From: Pseudomonadales bacterium
Lineage (GTDB): Bacteria; Pseudomonadota; Gammaproteobacteria; Pseudomonadales; Azotimanducaceae
NCBI GenBank assembly: GCA_022827245.1
Contig: JAJDTI010000162.1
Location: 1-63,675 of the forward strand
Direction of reading: 5' to 3'
Length of the DNA: 63,675 nt
The translations under genes and the position numbers were made by a program. Positions 62,243 through 63,675 of this stretch are shown here, one piece after another. Numbering within the stretch: the stretch's first letter is position 1; every line of letters starts with the position of its first letter. Below the pieces are notes generated by a model that worked only from the letters and a program-made list of their open reading frames with translations, made no database searches and was not told where the DNA came from.

Positions 62243-63214
62243 ATGTCCGACGCGCCGTACCAGGGCCTCTCGCCCGAGACCATGCTCGATGCCCTGGACC
62301 GCGCGGGCTTTCGCACGGACGGGCGGCTGATGCCGCTCAACAGCTACGAGAACCGCGTCTACGAGGCCGGCATCGAGGACGACGCGCCGGTCGTCGCCAA
62401 GTTCTATCGCCCCGACCGCTGGACGGATGCCGCGATCCTCGAGGAACACGCCTTCATCGCGGAGTTGTGCGATGCGGGCCTGCCGTGCGTGGCGCCCATC
62501 TCCCGGGACGGCGTATCGCTGTTCGAGTACGAGGGGTTTCGCTACGCGGTCTTTCCGCGGCAGGCGGGCCGTCCGCCGAACGTGGAGGACCGGGAGGTCC
62601 TGCGGATTCTCGGCCACGCCCTGGGCCGCATGCACGCGGTTGGCGCGACCACGCCCTTCGCGCACCGTCGGCGGCTGACCGTGGGCGACTTCGCGGCGGA
62701 CTCGGCGGCGTTCCTGCTCGGCAGCGGCCTCATCGAACCGGAACTCACCGACGCCTACCGGGCGGTGACGTCGCAGTTGATCGAACGGGTCGCCCCGGTG
62801 ATCGAGACCGCGCGGACCCAGATCCGCATCCACGGCGACTGTCATCTCGGCAACCTGCTCTGGCGCTACGACGCACCGAACTTCGTGGACTTCGACGACA
62901 CCATGACGGGGCCGCCGGTACAGGATCTGTGGATGCTGCTGTCGGGCGACCGGGACGACCGCAGCCGGCAGCTCGCGGACCTGGTCGAGGCGTACGAAGT
63001 CTTCCATGTCTTCGACGCGCTCGAGACGCGGCTGATCGAGCCGCTGCGGGCGCTGCGCATGATCCATCACGCGGCCTGGATCGGCAGGCGCTGGCACGAC
63101 CCCGCGTTTCCCGTGGCGTTCCCGGATTTCGGCGGCACGCGCTACTGGAGCGAGCACATCCTGACGCTGAAGGAGCAGTTGGCGGCGCTCGACGAGCCGC
63201 CGCTGACGCTCTGA
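62243..63214 (+). CDS. srkA: Stress response serine/threonine protein kinase SrkA (YihE)
   Basis: This 323-residue APH/choline-kinase-fold protein aligns along its length with E. coli SrkA: LMPLNSYENRVYEAG, VVAKFYRPDRWTDAAILEEHAFI, the catalytic IHGDCHLGNLLW, metal-binding FVDFDDTMTGPPVQDLWMLLSGD, and EPLRALRMIHHAAWIGRRWHDPAFP. SrkA counteracts envelope-stress killing in E. coli. ATG 62243 gives the best match to the length of homologues; in-frame ATGs at 62219 and 62183 are alternatives, and none has a clear ribosome-binding site. Confidence 0.93.
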   Translation: MSDAPYQGLSPETMLDALDRAGFRTDGRLMPLNSYENRVYEAGIEDDAPVVAKFYRPDRWTDAAILEEHAFIAELCDAGLPCVAPISRDGVSLFEYEGFRYAVFPRQAGRPPNVEDREVLRILGHALGRMHAVGATTPFAHRRRLTVGDFAADSAAFLLGSGLIEPELTDAYRAVTSQLIERVAPVIETARTQIRIHGDCHLGNLLWRYDAPNFVDFDDTMTGPPVQDLWMLLSGDRDDRSRQLADLVEAYEVFHVFDALETRLIEPLRALRMIHHAAWIGRRWHDPAFPVAFPDFGGTRYWSEHILTLKEQLAALDEPPLTL

Positions 63215-63234
63215 CGCGCGGGGCACGAACTGTC

Positions 63235-63675
63235 GTGGAGCGCGCCCTGTTCGAGCGGGCCGTCGGGACGATCGACCGGCGCCACGCGGAGGACCCCGCA
63301 GGCAGGGAACTCGCCTACGCACGGGCGATGACGACGCACCTCGACGCGTTGTTGGAGGCGCCCTCGGAACCGCTGCGCATCGCGGTGCGCGCGCAGCACT
63401 TCGAGCGTTGGCTGTACCCGCGTAGCGACTTCCCGCCGGGGCGCCAGGGCTACCTGCGCTGGCGCGCGGAGGCCGCCCGGCGCCAGGCGGAAGCCGTGGG
63501 AGCGATTCTCGAATCCAATGGGGTGGACGACGCTACGACCACGCGCGTGCAGGCGCTGATGCTGAAGCGCAACCGCCTGCGCGACCCGGAAGCGCAGGCG
63601 CTCGAGGACTGTGCCTGCCTGGTGTTCCTCGAGTCCGAACTCGCGCGCTTCGCCGGGGGCCGGGACCGCGACCGC
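63235..63675 (+). CDS. DUF4202 domain protein (3' partial)
   Basis: An open frame from GTG 63235 continues past the window end. The 147 residues visible match the DUF4202 family: FERAVGTIDRRHAEDPAGRELAYARAMT, then RIAVRAQHFERWLYPRSDFPPGRQGYLRWRAEAAR and MLKRNRLRDPEAQALEDCACLVFLESEL. The His and Asp residues in these segments recall an HD-like hydrolase arrangement, and the function is unknown. It follows srkA by 20 bp and is probably co-transcribed. Confidence 0.85.
   Translation, partial: MERALFERAVGTIDRRHAEDPAGRELAYARAMTTHLDALLEAPSEPLRIAVRAQHFERWLYPRSDFPPGRQGYLRWRAEAARRQAEAVGAILESNGVDDATTTRVQALMLKRNRLRDPEAQALEDCACLVFLESELARFAGGRDRDR

Overview
The window is strongly GC-rich chromosomal DNA, densely packed with protein genes. 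It most likely comes from a free-living or host-associated gammaproteobacterium of an uncultivated marine-type lineage. The lineage call rests on the order infC-rpmI-rplT-pheS-pheT-ihfA-merR, on an SrkA-type kinase, and on the many TonB-dependent receptors, sulfatases, CoA-transferase and phytanoyl-CoA-dioxygenase-type genes. No prophage, insertion sequence or CRISPR array was recognised.

Layout. 1-3.7 kb: a truncated WbpM-type nucleotide-sugar dehydratase, then a leftward DUF2141/carotenoid-oxygenase pair. 3.6-10.4 kb: a LytTR membrane regulator behind an attenuator-like leader, tRNA-Val, and the translation cluster infC-rpmI-rplT-pheS-pheT-ihfA-merR, where infC appears to start on ATC. 10.4-18.7 kb: an amidohydrolase, a DUF3336/patatin lipase, a complete TRAP transporter, an unrecognised 386-residue protein coupled to a frameshifted AlbA/ATPase-type remnant, and tRNA-Pro. 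18.7-33.5 kb: accessory metabolism, comprising a phytanoyl-CoA dioxygenase-like protein, a serine hydrolase, a 2-oxoacid:ferredoxin oxidoreductase, a metallo-beta-lactamase-fold hydrolase, a DUF5916 outer-membrane protein, an esterase, and an acyl-CoA dehydrogenase/FAH hydratase/MFS/CoA-transferase group. 33.5-38 kb: a Phd/VapC toxin-antitoxin pair with two palindromic operators, and a leftward ATP-grasp/transglutaminase/Atg22-like transporter operon.

38.1-56.7 kb is the most distinctive part. Nine same-strand genes have junctions that overlap or lie at most 11 bp apart: receiver-PP2C phosphatase, RsbW-type kinase, orphan substrate-binding protein, TorS-like histidine kinase, histidine phosphatase, three lipoprotein sulfatases and an RNHCP zinc protein. 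They are followed by three paralogous TonB-dependent receptors, two of which carry near-identical leaders and double-hairpin terminators. The arrangement suggests that a periplasmic ligand sensor and partner-switching relay are co-expressed with desulfation and uptake functions.

56.7-63.7 kb: a Fic protein whose frame runs on antisense through a flavodoxin gene, an ATPase/DUF234 protein preceded by three 15-bp-spaced repeats, a TPP riboswitch controlling a fourth TonB-dependent receptor (probably thiamin or precursor uptake), srkA, and a DUF4202 gene cut by the window end. No gene-free stretch exceeds about 300 bp apart from the 331 bp between the LytTR gene and infC, which holds tRNA-Val and its candidate promoter.
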